Positions 8,075-15,458 of a DNA stretch of 59,778 bases are shown here, piece by piece (the first letter of the stretch is position 1; each line of letters begins with the position of its first letter). Made by a program: the position numbers and the translations under genes. The notes under the pieces are model-generated. The model ran no database searches. It saw only the letters and a list, made by a program, of their open reading frames with translations, and was not told the DNA's origin. This DNA comes from a virus. The stretch spans positions 1 through 59,778 of the IMG/VR virus record IMGVR_UViG_3300044624_002493, one strand, 5' to 3'.

Positions 8075-8371
8075 TTAGTGTGGACTAACTTCCTCTACAG
8101 GTGGTGCTTCTTTGGATAATTCGTGCCCGTTTTCCGTAAACATACGTTCGATGGTAGCAGCATAATGTTTGTAATAGTAACTGACAATGGTGTCCCAATC
8201 TCGTGTGGCACTGAGTCCCTGAACGCTGGCCAACAATACTTTTTGGTCTTTGAAATCTAAAATAACGTTAGCAGTTTGCCAATCGCGTTTTTTAATTTTG
8301 GTAGCCACAGTCATGACTTCGTCAATTTGACCTGACGGTTTGGTATAGTAAGTTAATAATAGATATCTCAT
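8075..8371 (-). CDS. conserved-looking phage protein, 98 aa
   Basis: Function not recognised. MRYLLLTYYTKPSGQIDEVM and a following beta-rich domain end in an acidic Pro-rich tail. It is coupled by an ATGA overlap to the SGNH gene upstream and has AAGGAAAC before the ATG. Confidence 0.75.
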   Translation of the reverse strand: MRYLLLTYYTKPSGQIDEVMTVATKIKKRDWQTANVILDFKDQKVLLASVQGLSATRDWDTIVSYYYKHYAATIERMFTENGHELSKEAPPVEEVSPH

Positions 8372-9126
8372 TTGTTTCCTTGTGATAAAAAATTTGCTAT
8401 TTTTTTAGACATAGTTAAATGACTTTCTGGCCCAGGGTGATGCCCCAATGGACCTAAATCTGTCATGTTAGATTGAAAACTATCAAATATGTTTGCCCAG
8501 CAGGTTCGATCCAGAGTGGCAAATTTGGCCTTGAGTTGTGAATATAATTCTTCAATTTCGTCGTCGTTGCGATGATCAAAGTCCAATAGGCTTCGAGTGT
8601 AATCACTGATCATATTGAAATCTTTGTCGTCAACCATGAGATCTGCTTGCCAAGGAACCATGCCATTGACATGTATTATTTGCACACCATGTAAACGAGC
8701 CAGATCATTTAGTATTTGCACATAATCGATCAAATAAAAAATATTTTGATAATCATGATTTAATAATAACAAACGTTGTTCAAGCTGAGTTTTTTCTTTG
8801 GCACTGAGATGCACATCTCTATAATCAAATTGATCCTTGCCGTCACCGGTGGCATAATACCATATGTTGGGACCCGGGCTTAGCCATAAACGATTCAATG
8901 CTGTCCATTGTACAAACACAATATCATATTGACCGGATCGTATGGCTTCGCTGGTCAACATGAATATCATGTGATTACTAGCACCACTCACTGCTAGGTT
9001 GTCTGAATCAAACATAAAAGTTTGTGTGATGATTTGGGGCCAAGTTTGCTTGAGATCCTTGTTTTCAAATCCGTCACCTCGGGTCATGCTACACCCCACA
9101 AATGCAACTTTTAATTTATTTGACAC
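8368..9126 (-). CDS. SGNH/GDSL-like hydrolase family protein 2, 252 aa
   Basis: VAFVGCSMTRGDG at residues 7-19 is the block I region with the candidate nucleophile Ser, AVSGASNHM near 43-51 gives block II, FVQWTALNR block III, and GHHPGPESHL near the C-terminus a block V-like His. It starts with GTG inside the last codons of the clamp loader gene (16-nt overlap). It shares the GCS plus SGASN architecture with the proteins at 4736, 24802 and 28034. Likely an esterase or deacylase of surface glycans, inferred from the family only. Confidence 0.7.
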   Translation of the reverse strand: MSNKLKVAFVGCSMTRGDGFENKDLKQTWPQIITQTFMFDSDNLAVSGASNHMIFMLTSEAIRSGQYDIVFVQWTALNRLWLSPGPNIWYYATGDGKDQFDYRDVHLSAKEKTQLEQRLLLLNHDYQNIFYLIDYVQILNDLARLHGVQIIHVNGMVPWQADLMVDDKDFNMISDYTRSLLDFDHRNDDEIEELYSQLKAKFATLDRTCWANIFDSFQSNMTDLGPLGHHPGPESHLTMSKKIANFLSQGNK

Positions 9127-10031
9127 AATTCTACCAACGTGGCACTGAGATTGATTTCTTGATCTGCTACAAAACTAACGTTGACCAAGCCTTGTCGTAT
9201 TACCAAGATAGCTCGATCCTGTTGTTCATCACTGGATCCCCAAAGATCTAAATTGTCATACATCCAACGGAATACATCTTCCATTTCCTCTGGTCTAACA
9301 CTGGTACACATGAGTTTACGAGCTTCGTTAATTCGACCAGCTTTAAACAAATCCACAGCACTCAACTTCCAATCATGTGCGCTAGCAGAATCTGAACTGG
9401 GTGCTGTCAACTTGCCATCAATAGAATGCATCTGTAAGGTATTCAAACACTTGCGTAAATCTGGATAAGTGGCTCTAACATAGCTGTCCAGGTTGTCAAG
9501 ATCAAACTCTACTTCTTCAGTGACCAACACTGTGGCAACTCTGGCAGTAAACTCTGTAAGATCCACACGTTCGATATGAAACCCTTGACAACGACTATGC
9601 AGTGCCGGAATAACCTTGTTAGGATAATTACAGGTGAGAATGAATCGAGCACTTGCATGATATGTTTCCATAACTCCACGCAATGCTGCCTGTCCGTTGG
9701 GTGTGATATAATCAGCTTCGTCTAACAATACCACTTTAAAGATACCAAACGGCATGGTGGATACAAAATTTGTAATCTTGTCACGAATTGTATCTACACT
9801 ATTTTCACGACTGGCGTTGATTTCCAGTACATCATACTCATTGATACCGAGTGAATTGATTAGGATTTTTGCCAAGGTAGTTTTGCCTACACCCGGTGCA
9901 CCACTGAACAACAGGTGCGGAATAGTTTTACTTTTAATCCATGCCTCAATTTGATCGCGCTGTGTTAGATCTTTAAACACATAGCCATCTAATGTATCAG
10001 GGCGATACTTTTCTGTCCATAACTCTTTCAT
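9111..10031 (-). CDS. sliding-clamp loader ATPase, gp44/RFC-small-subunit type, 306 aa
   Basis: WTEKYRPDTLDGYV at the N-terminus, Walker A SGAPGVGKTT at 43-52, DEAD-type Walker B LLDEADYIT at 102-110, sensor 1 LTCNYPNK and the SRCQG arginine-finger motif at 146-150 are all present. This is the ATPase subunit that opens the sliding clamp and loads it on primed DNA (T4 gp44 equivalent). The small partner (gp62) and clamp (gp45) are not visible in this window. The ATG overlaps the upstream stop in ATGA with AAGGAAC upstream. Confidence 0.95.
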   Translation of the reverse strand: MKELWTEKYRPDTLDGYVFKDLTQRDQIEAWIKSKTIPHLLFSGAPGVGKTTLAKILINSLGINEYDVLEINASRENSVDTIRDKITNFVSTMPFGIFKVVLLDEADYITPNGQAALRGVMETYHASARFILTCNYPNKVIPALHSRCQGFHIERVDLTEFTARVATVLVTEEVEFDLDNLDSYVRATYPDLRKCLNTLQMHSIDGKLTAPSSDSASAHDWKLSAVDLFKAGRINEARKLMCTSVRPEEMEDVFRWMYDNLDLWGSSDEQQDRAILVIRQGLVNVSFVADQEINLSATLVELCQIN

Positions 10032-10396
10032 TCTTGTTCCTTGTAGATAAATGGTACTAGATCGGGTGGTGTCCAGCCGTCGGGTTTTAATACCTTGCCA
10101 TCTTCACGTTTGCAAACCTTGCCTGTGACTGGATCAATCTTGGCAAAGTTAGTGCGCATGACTTCTTGCCAGGCCGATTCTCCATTGGCACCTAGACTGT
10201 TAATGGCGCCAATAGTCACAACTAAAATATCAATAAGTGCATCAAGATCATCAACCTTGGTTGAACTTTCTACTAGTTCGTTAAATTCTTCTTTGATTAA
10301 ATTGCAGTACAGTTGATATTGGTCACGATTAAACTCGCCTACTGTTTGATCGCAAGCTCTCATAAATTTTTCTTGGTCAAGAAATGGATTGGTCAT
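10028..10396 (-). CDS. MazG/PRA-PH-like NTP pyrophosphohydrolase, 122 aa
   Basis: KEEFNELVES (about residues 31-40) and DALIDILVVTIGAINSLG (48-65) supply the ExxE and ExxD-like metal-binding helices of the all-alpha NTP-PPase superfamily, followed by NFAKIDPVTGKVCKREDGKV and KPDGWTPPDL, a tail typical of phage members. It would hydrolyse nucleoside triphosphates to monophosphates and PPi, either cleaning the nucleotide pool or altering host ppGpp signalling. Operon-coupled to the clamp loader by ATGA. Confidence 0.85.
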   Translation of the reverse strand: MTNPFLDQEKFMRACDQTVGEFNRDQYQLYCNLIKEEFNELVESSTKVDDLDALIDILVVTIGAINSLGANGESAWQEVMRTNFAKIDPVTGKVCKREDGKVLKPDGWTPPDLVPFIYKEQE

Positions 10397-10575
10397 TTTG
10401 TTCCTGTTGTTATATTTGAAGCAAATTTCATTGCCGGTCTACGGCGAGGTCGGTTCTCGGGGCATTTTAACGCCTCAATTAACTTTTCTTGTTCTTGTAT
10501 TTTACGCTGATCAGCTTGCTGTTGTCTACTCTTTTGGAGTATTGTCAACGGGTTTGTGATCTTTGGGATCTTCAT
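10393..10575 (-). CDS. small basic protein, 60 aa, start uncertain
   Basis: Function not recognised. A Gln/Lys/Arg-rich helical segment (KSRQQQADQRKIQEQEKLIE) is followed by NRPRRRPAMK. The stop is fused to the next start in ATGA, with AGGAAC as the shared ribosome site, which supports translation through this frame. The 5' half overlaps the 57-aa gene at 10526 in another frame and the ATG at 10575 lacks a good ribosome site, so a shorter protein or a frameshift product of the upstream gene is possible. Confidence 0.45.
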   Translation of the reverse strand: MKIPKITNPLTILQKSRQQQADQRKIQEQEKLIEALKCPENRPRRRPAMKFASNITTGTK

Positions 10576-10699
10576 CTGTTTTGTTATGTTTGGGATGTTT
10601 TGAACCAAATATAGTTTCCCAATTTGATTCTACTTGATTGTTAGGAGCAAGTTGTGGTCTGCGCCCGTAACCTTTACCACCATCACCGCTTAATGCCAT
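10526..10699 (-). CDS. small glycine-rich-start protein, 57 aa
   Basis: Function not recognised. The sequence begins MALSGDGGKGYGRRPQ and ends with an acidic/basic tail (KHPKHNKTDEDPKDHKPVD). It is hydrophilic and probably disordered. Its ATG overlaps the upstream stop in TAATG, and GGAAGAG lies about 10 nt upstream. Confidence 0.6.
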   Translation of the reverse strand: MALSGDGGKGYGRRPQLAPNNQVESNWETIFGSKHPKHNKTDEDPKDHKPVDNTPKE

Positions 10700-10878
10700 T
10701 ATACCAACTCTTCCCAGATACCTAATAATTCAGCAAACACTAGTAGGTATCCTGCTGATTGAATGTAGGGATTCATTTCTAACCAACCTCCACCAGCAAG
10801 TGCTAGTCCTGCCAAGATTCTAAGTCCGCTTTTTACTAGACTTATGTTTCTGTGTTTGACTGGATCTGGGTGTTTCAT
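10699..10878 (-). CDS. small membrane protein, 59 aa
   Basis: Function not recognised. Two hydrophobic stretches (about residues 19-33, ILAGLALAGGGWL, and 41-53, SAGYLLVFAELLG) suggest a hairpin or two short membrane helices. It sits in a chain of four tiny genes joined by TAATG overlaps on both sides, which supports it being real. Confidence 0.65.
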   Translation of the reverse strand: MKHPDPVKHRNISLVKSGLRILAGLALAGGGWLEMNPYIQSAGYLLVFAELLGIWEELV

Positions 10879-11060
10879 TATTTTCCTTTAAAAAATTTAA
10901 GTAAGTTTGATAATCTAATTTTATACGCTTTAGGAACCAGTTGATCGATCAGGCTAGGATTATGCGGGCAACGTCCTTGTTTCCAATCACAATTGGGTTT
11001 GGGAATTTGCCGACAAATACTACATTTAGGCGGACGCTTTGTTTTTACAATATTAGTCAT
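10878..11060 (-). CDS. small cysteine-rich, probably zinc-binding protein, 60 aa
   Basis: PPKCSICRQIPKPNCDWKQG followed by RCPHNP gives Cys-x2-Cys, a third Cys and a Cys-Pro-His, the layout of a small zinc ribbon. The tail is basic. The ATG at 11060 is chosen because it overlaps the GroES-like stop by 8 nt (ATGACTAA); an upstream in-frame start would extend into that gene. Nucleic-acid binding is a guess. Confidence 0.65.
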   Translation of the reverse strand: MTNIVKTKRPPKCSICRQIPKPNCDWKQGRCPHNPSLIDQLVPKAYKIRLSNLLKFFKGK

Positions 11061-11454
11061 GTAACATATCACTGGGTTTTTTATCAATGTGAATTGCTGT
11101 GCTAAATGTATCGTCCTGAGGTTCCGAGTCTGAAATCAATAAAATATCGTTTGGATCAATTTTTCTTACTGTGCGTTTACCAGTTTCGTCCTCGATGTCC
11201 AAACCTCTGGTCCAACGTCCGTGAGCGACCATAACCCATTGCCCTACTTGTACATCTGTTTGATCCTTGCCAATGGCATACACACGACCCCACCGTGGAC
11301 GAATGCCCAAGCTAGTTCCATTGTCATTGGGCAGAATAATTCCTCCACGACTGATGCGTTGATCAAACACCATGTCTGTTACTATGATATCTTTTTTTAG
11401 TGCTTTGAATTGACAATGATCAACTCGATGAGGAGCATATGCTGCCTTACTCAT
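11053..11454 (-). CDS. GroES/gp31-like co-chaperonin, 133 aa
   Basis: The region KALKKDIIVTDMVFDQRISRGGIILPND is the GroES N-terminal beta-strand, mobile loop and following IILP, then GRVYAIGKDQTDVQVGQWVMVAHGRW and a C-terminal DILLI match the GroES barrel. Such phage proteins cap host GroEL and help fold the major capsid protein (known for T4 gp31). Start 11454 gives an 8-nt overlap with the upstream stop and has AAGGAC at the right distance; an upstream in-frame Met lacks these. No phage GroEL is seen here. Confidence 0.85.
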   Translation of the reverse strand: MSKAAYAPHRVDHCQFKALKKDIIVTDMVFDQRISRGGIILPNDNGTSLGIRPRWGRVYAIGKDQTDVQVGQWVMVAHGRWTRGLDIEDETGKRTVRKIDPNDILLISDSEPQDDTFSTAIHIDKKPSDMLHD

Positions 11455-11848
11455 TGTTGTCCTTTTGCTTATTGGCTCGTGCCAAGGCACCTGCCAGTCC
11501 ACTAGTGGTTGGATCTACTGCTGTTGGAGCTGCCACTATTTGGTTGGGAACTTGATCTAATTCATTGAGAAATACTTGTTCATCAACTACCTTGGTGGTA
11601 GGTTTGGCTTGTTGTGCTGCACGTGAACTACGATGTACCGGAAGATCTTGTACATTAGTTTTGCTTTGAGTATTTTGTCGCTGAATCTGTTTATTTTTTC
11701 CTTCGATTACACGATCTGCACTGTCCAAAATATCTCCACGAGCATTCACACCCATGTTGCCTACAGCACGAACGTTTTCGTTTTGTAAGATCAATGCACC
11801 CATGTCGATGGTCTTGCCCATTGCTGTTTTCATAATTTTCTTAGTCAT
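11447..11848 (-). CDS. conserved-looking phage protein, 133 aa
   Basis: Function not recognised. The N-terminal half contains GKTIDMGALILQNENVRAVGNMG then a Gln/Asn/Ala-rich linker and a C-terminal LAGALARANKQKD helix. It lies directly upstream of the co-chaperonin with an 8-nt overlap, so they are co-expressed; a virion or assembly role would fit but is inferred from position only. Confidence 0.75.
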   Translation of the reverse strand: MTKKIMKTAMGKTIDMGALILQNENVRAVGNMGVNARGDILDSADRVIEGKNKQIQRQNTQSKTNVQDLPVHRSSRAAQQAKPTTKVVDEQVFLNELDQVPNQIVAAPTAVDPTTSGLAGALARANKQKDNNE

Positions 11849-11875
11849 AATATGCTTCCTTCTTTATATAGGTAT

Positions 11876-12388
11876 TTAACGCAAAAACTCCGAGGGGTCT
11901 AAATCATAGTACATGCTGTCAATACGATGCACTCCTAATTTATATAATACGTAACTGGCCACACTACTCCCGCGGCCTACTCCCCAGATGATCTGATTTT
12001 GTTGCATGACATCGACTAGATATCGAAGATATTGTAACAAATCAAACAAATCTCGTTCTTGATACATTAACAATTCTGCGCCGCATCTTTGCAATTCGTC
12101 TTGACTGGTACACAAATTTAAAATATGCTCGGCTATGTCAACATTTTTATATTCTTTGGGCATGTGCCAATTTGATTGTTGCTTTGCATGAAATTCAGAC
12201 ACAGTTGCGCTATGTTCTTGTTCACACACAAATTCTGGCACAGGATCCAATATGTCTAACAATCGGGCTAAATCCACGGTGTTGTCAACAATTAAATTTT
12301 TTAAATCAACTGTGCTTTGTCCTTGCATGAGCAAATCGCACACATCTGATTCAGAATATACTAATTCACCAAATTTATTTTGTATCAT
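11876..12388 (-). CDS. truncated DNA polymerase III alpha (DnaE)-like fragment, 170 aa
   Basis: Residues 76-170 follow the DnaE pattern just before the polymerase active site: MPKEYKNVDIAEHILNLC, then CGAELLMYQERDLFDLLQYL matching the ELEVI...YFLIVWD helix, and VGRGSSVASYVLYKLG (137-152) matching the GRGSAAGSLVAYALG palm motif, ending FLR exactly where DnaE continues to its PDxDxDF catalytic aspartates. No PHP nuclease domain and no catalytic Asp pair are present, so it cannot polymerise on its own. A second, catalytic-looking DnaE-like gene is at 36292-37965. The ATG at 12388 is preferred over a TTG six codons upstream. Confidence 0.7.
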   Translation of the reverse strand: MIQNKFGELVYSESDVCDLLMQGQSTVDLKNLIVDNTVDLARLLDILDPVPEFVCEQEHSATVSEFHAKQQSNWHMPKEYKNVDIAEHILNLCTSQDELQRCGAELLMYQERDLFDLLQYLRYLVDVMQQNQIIWGVGRGSSVASYVLYKLGVHRIDSMYYDLDPSEFLR

Positions 12389-12977
12389 CTTTTCCAAATT
12401 CTGCAAACACCACAGTATTATCTTCGGCCGATGCGGTGAGCTCTGGCCAATCTAATTCGAGCTCTCGCCAAGCGTTGATATTATTCATAGCAACCACTTT
12501 ATCATTGTTGGATTCTAAAGTAGATCTTGATGGCAAATCAACATTGTGCCACCACCCGGCGTCTTCAAACGGGCCCAAATTTTCATCTGCGGCATGTAGA
12601 TAAATCATACGTTCACCGAGGTCACTGCTGATTTCAATTTCGTTTATGATCATGCGCCCTTCCATGATGGCATTGAGCTTACAGTATAACATAATACCCA
12701 ACAGTTGATCAACTGGTTCGGCTGGCAACATCAACGTTTTGATGCCAGCTTGTTGATATTTTTCCAAAGCCAATTCATTGTTTTGGTTAATAAAAACACT
12801 GTGATTGAGCTGACTATAAATGTAATACTTTAATCGTTCAAAGGCAATGTTTTGGCTGACACTGTCAGAACAATTGGTCATCATGTACAACCTAATTGTA
12901 TAATTGTTCATGAGCATGGAGTTGTCCCAATGAACACCGCTGATAAATTCACTGCTATATTCTAATCTTACGTTCAT
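12375..12977 (-). CDS. conserved-looking phage protein, 200 aa
   Basis: Function not recognised. Soluble alpha/beta protein; features include AFERLKYYIYSQLNHSVFIN and a C-terminal acidic, Trp-rich region (WWHNVDLPS, WRELELDWPEL). It is joined by ATGA to the upstream 72-aa gene and overlaps the DnaE-like fragment by 14 nt, so the three form one operon. Confidence 0.75.
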   Translation of the reverse strand: MNVRLEYSSEFISGVHWDNSMLMNNYTIRLYMMTNCSDSVSQNIAFERLKYYIYSQLNHSVFINQNNELALEKYQQAGIKTLMLPAEPVDQLLGIMLYCKLNAIMEGRMIINEIEISSDLGERMIYLHAADENLGPFEDAGWWHNVDLPSRSTLESNNDKVVAMNNINAWRELELDWPELTASAEDNTVVFAEFGKDDTK

Positions 12978-13192
12978 GAGATGTCTATTACGTCGTCAAA
13001 CGGAGTAGGCCCTTTGCGTGTTTTTTGATCGTACATGGCTTGATAGCTTTCCAGAGCCATGCGTATTTGATCACACACATACCCATTACCGCTACGATAA
13101 GCTATGGTTAATTTTTTATGGAGTTCAGAAATCTTGGTGTTGAGTTCATCAACCGAAAGATGTTCTAAATTTGTTATCAATGGATGTTCCAT
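12974..13192 (-). CDS. small helical conserved-looking phage protein, 72 aa
   Basis: Function not recognised. MEHPLITNLEHLSVDELNTKISELHKKL forms a predicted coiled helix, followed by NGYVCDQIRMALESYQAMY. First gene of the operon running to the clamp loader; a sigma70 promoter lies 6 nt upstream of its ATG. Confidence 0.75.
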   Translation of the reverse strand: MEHPLITNLEHLSVDELNTKISELHKKLTIAYRSGNGYVCDQIRMALESYQAMYDQKTRKGPTPFDDVIDIS

Positions 13193-13198
13193 TGCTAC

Positions 13199-13227
13199 AG
13201 TTTACAACAAAGTTCAGCTAATGTCAA
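13199..13227 (-). promoter_or_regulatory. sigma70-type promoter (TTGACA-17-TAAACT)
   Basis: On the minus strand TTGACA (13227-13222), 17-nt spacer, TAAACT (13204-13199), then 6 nt to the ATG at 13192. It would drive the 13.2-9.1 kb replication operon, with a very short or absent leader. Confidence 0.65.
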
Positions 13228-13234
13228 CTACCTG

Positions 13235-14140
13235 TTAGCCCAAAACTGGGTAGGTATTGTTGGCGTCAGGACCTGTGGCAATGACATACCATTTGGAAGC
13301 AACATACATGACGATAGTACTTTGTCCTCGACTGTTGCCATTAAAAGTAATTGTTCCTGTGCCTGATGCTTTCCATCCTGCATTGGTTACAGTTACAGTC
13401 ATGTTACCAGCAACGACATTTTGTGCAACCAATACTTTGACTTGACCTTCAACACCAGCAGCCAAGGTAGCTGTTTCAGATCCACCAGTGGTAAAGTAGC
13501 TGGTTGTAGTGGCTAGACTAACAGCAGCGGTACTGGCCAGATCTTCTGAGCTGTTGTTGAACGGTTGCATTTTTTCATTGGTCTGATTGACAGCAATGGT
13601 TGTTCCGCCGTCACTGGTAGTAAACACAAAACTATAAACACCAGTGGATGCAAATGTAATTACGTTGTTGGTCAATCCTGGAATACCTACAGCATTAACA
13701 CTTACTGCTACAGGCAAAGTTAATGTGTGTGCTACGTTGCTGACAGTAACTACCACAGATACTACACCGGCAGAACCCGATGGGGGGAAATTTGTAAATG
13801 CCAAGCTGATGGCACCATTGGTAGTTACAGTTTGAACACTGCCTGCGGCATAGTTAATTGTTACAGAACCGCTGAGTGTTCCTAGTGCAACTCTGGTTTC
13901 GCTAACATCTTGAAGTTGTACATTGCTTAACACACTGCCTAGCATGTTGTTGTTAAGAGTGCCGCCAGTTAGTGCGGCTTTGAGAACAGCTTTGTTTTGC
14001 AGATCTGTAATTTCTTCTGCGGCGTATTCAAAGTTGGTTTTCGTGTTGGTAAAATTATCACGAAATCCTTGTGAATTGTTATCTTGTCCGGCTACTGGGT
14101 AAGCACCGTCGATGTTGTTTGGGTTAATTGCACTGGTCAT
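13235..14140 (-). CDS. virion surface/tail-associated protein, 301 aa
   Basis: The N-terminal 50 residues (AINPNNIDGAYPVAGQDNNS, then GFRDNFTNTKTNFEYAAEE) resemble the attachment region repeated at the start of the collagen-like fibres in this window ([11 protein letters not shown]...NSNFSELYA). The rest is Thr/Ser/Val/Gly-rich beta structure like fibre shafts. Late promoter box ATAAATA at 14165 and AGGAC ribosome site support a late structural gene. Exact position in the virion unknown. Confidence 0.7.
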   Translation of the reverse strand: MTSAINPNNIDGAYPVAGQDNNSQGFRDNFTNTKTNFEYAAEEITDLQNKAVLKAALTGGTLNNNMLGSVLSNVQLQDVSETRVALGTLSGSVTINYAAGSVQTVTTNGAISLAFTNFPPSGSAGVVSVVVTVSNVAHTLTLPVAVSVNAVGIPGLTNNVITFASTGVYSFVFTTSDGGTTIAVNQTNEKMQPFNNSSEDLASTAAVSLATTTSYFTTGGSETATLAAGVEGQVKVLVAQNVVAGNMTVTVTNAGWKASGTGTITFNGNSRGQSTIVMYVASKWYVIATGPDANNTYPVLG

Positions 14141-14164
14141 AAGTTGTCCTAATTTTTACCAAGA

Positions 14165-14171
14165 TATTTAT
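14165..14171 (-). promoter_or_regulatory. ATAAATA late promoter
   Basis: ATAAATA on the minus strand 25 nt upstream of the 301-aa virion gene. It overlaps a small hairpin (TATGGT-GTTTA-ACCATA, 14169-14185). Confidence 0.65.
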
Positions 14172-14222
14172 GGTGTTTAACCATAGATATTAAGATTTTT
14201 TACTTCTTTATATTTACCGAAA

Positions 14223-15443
14223 TTATGGAGTTCCGGTTACTTGAGTAAGTTGCACTGGATATACGTATACTCCTGTGATTTTTGTTATGGCAAAACTTTC
14301 GCCCCATCCTGCTGCCAATGAGCCTCGATCAGCAGACTGCCACTCAGTAAGTACTCCTACTTGTACAGGGCTGTTAGTGGTAACCAACGAGTTAGTGCCC
14401 AATTGTCCATTGCTATTGCTGCCCCAGGCCCATAATGTTCCATCAGTTTTAACAGCCAACATATGATAACGCCCGCAACAGATCTGAGCCCAGTTGTTTT
14501 GGGCACCAACTTGTACAGGACTAGTAAGTACACCAACACCGGCTCCTTGTCCCAGCATATTGCTGCCGGGTCCCCAGGTCCACAAAGTGCCGTCGGTTTT
14601 GATAGCAGCTGTGACCATAGTATCTTGAGTGGATACCGCTACTTTGTCCCAGTTGGTTTGTAAACCAATTTGTACTGGACTAGATCGATTTATAAGATCG
14701 CCTTGTGCTAATTGTCCTTGAGTGTTTCGACCCCAGCCCCACAAGGTACCGTCGGTTTTAACAGCCATGGCTCCTTGGCCATCGCAAGCGGCAACCTGAG
14801 ACCAATTGTTTAACGACCCAACCTGTACTGGGCTACTGCGTTGAGCAAGGGAACCTGCGGTGTTTTGACCCAGTTGTCCGTTAAAATTATTACCCCAAGA
14901 CCATAGTGTGCCATCGGCCTTGACCGCAAAAGTCGATCGTCCGGCAGTGCCTTCAATCTGTGCCCAGTTGGTTTGTGTGCCAACTTGTTTTGGTGAGGCA
15001 TAGTCAGATTGATTATTAAGACCCAGTTGTCCATTGGCACCCCCGCCCCAGGCCCAAAGTGTGCCATTGGTTTTGATTGCAAAACCACAGTTATTTCCCA
15101 TGGATATTTTACTCCAGGTGGCCAATGTACCAACCTGTACAGGGGACGAGCAGTTGTTACCAGAATAACTACCTTGTCCGAGTGCTCCACTGGCATTGTT
15201 ACCCCAAGTCCATAAGGTGCCGTCGTTGGCAACAGCGCCAGAGAATAAACTTTGCCCATTTTTGCCACTGGCTACTTGTGTCCATGCTCCGCTACCTACT
15301 TGTGTTGGCTCGGAGCGACTTACTAGATCACCTAGTCCTAATTGACCATAAATTCCGTTATAACCCCAGGCATATAATTTTCCAACTGTTGTACTGGTAG
15401 AAACCGTTACGCCGCCGTTGAATGTAACTCCTATTATGTCCAT
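14223..15443 (-). CDS. RCC1-repeat beta-propeller protein, 406 aa
   Basis: At least seven RCC1-type repeats are visible, each with GTLW(A/T/S)WG, a following GQLG or equivalent, a SPVQVG turn and a xxWxxxxxG segment; the spacing (about 50 residues) fits the seven blades of a propeller. It lies inside the fibre module between two virion genes, has no signal peptide, and is probably a virion decoration or receptor-binding domain rather than a nucleotide-exchange factor. Its ribosome site is weak, so co-translation from upstream is likely. Confidence 0.88.
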   Translation of the reverse strand: MDIIGVTFNGGVTVSTSTTVGKLYAWGYNGIYGQLGLGDLVSRSEPTQVGSGAWTQVASGKNGQSLFSGAVANDGTLWTWGNNASGALGQGSYSGNNCSSPVQVGTLATWSKISMGNNCGFAIKTNGTLWAWGGGANGQLGLNNQSDYASPKQVGTQTNWAQIEGTAGRSTFAVKADGTLWSWGNNFNGQLGQNTAGSLAQRSSPVQVGSLNNWSQVAACDGQGAMAVKTDGTLWGWGRNTQGQLAQGDLINRSSPVQIGLQTNWDKVAVSTQDTMVTAAIKTDGTLWTWGPGSNMLGQGAGVGVLTSPVQVGAQNNWAQICCGRYHMLAVKTDGTLWAWGSNSNGQLGTNSLVTTNSPVQVGVLTEWQSADRGSLAAGWGESFAITKITGVYVYPVQLTQVTGTP

Positions 15444-15458
15444 TGTTATTTTTTAATG

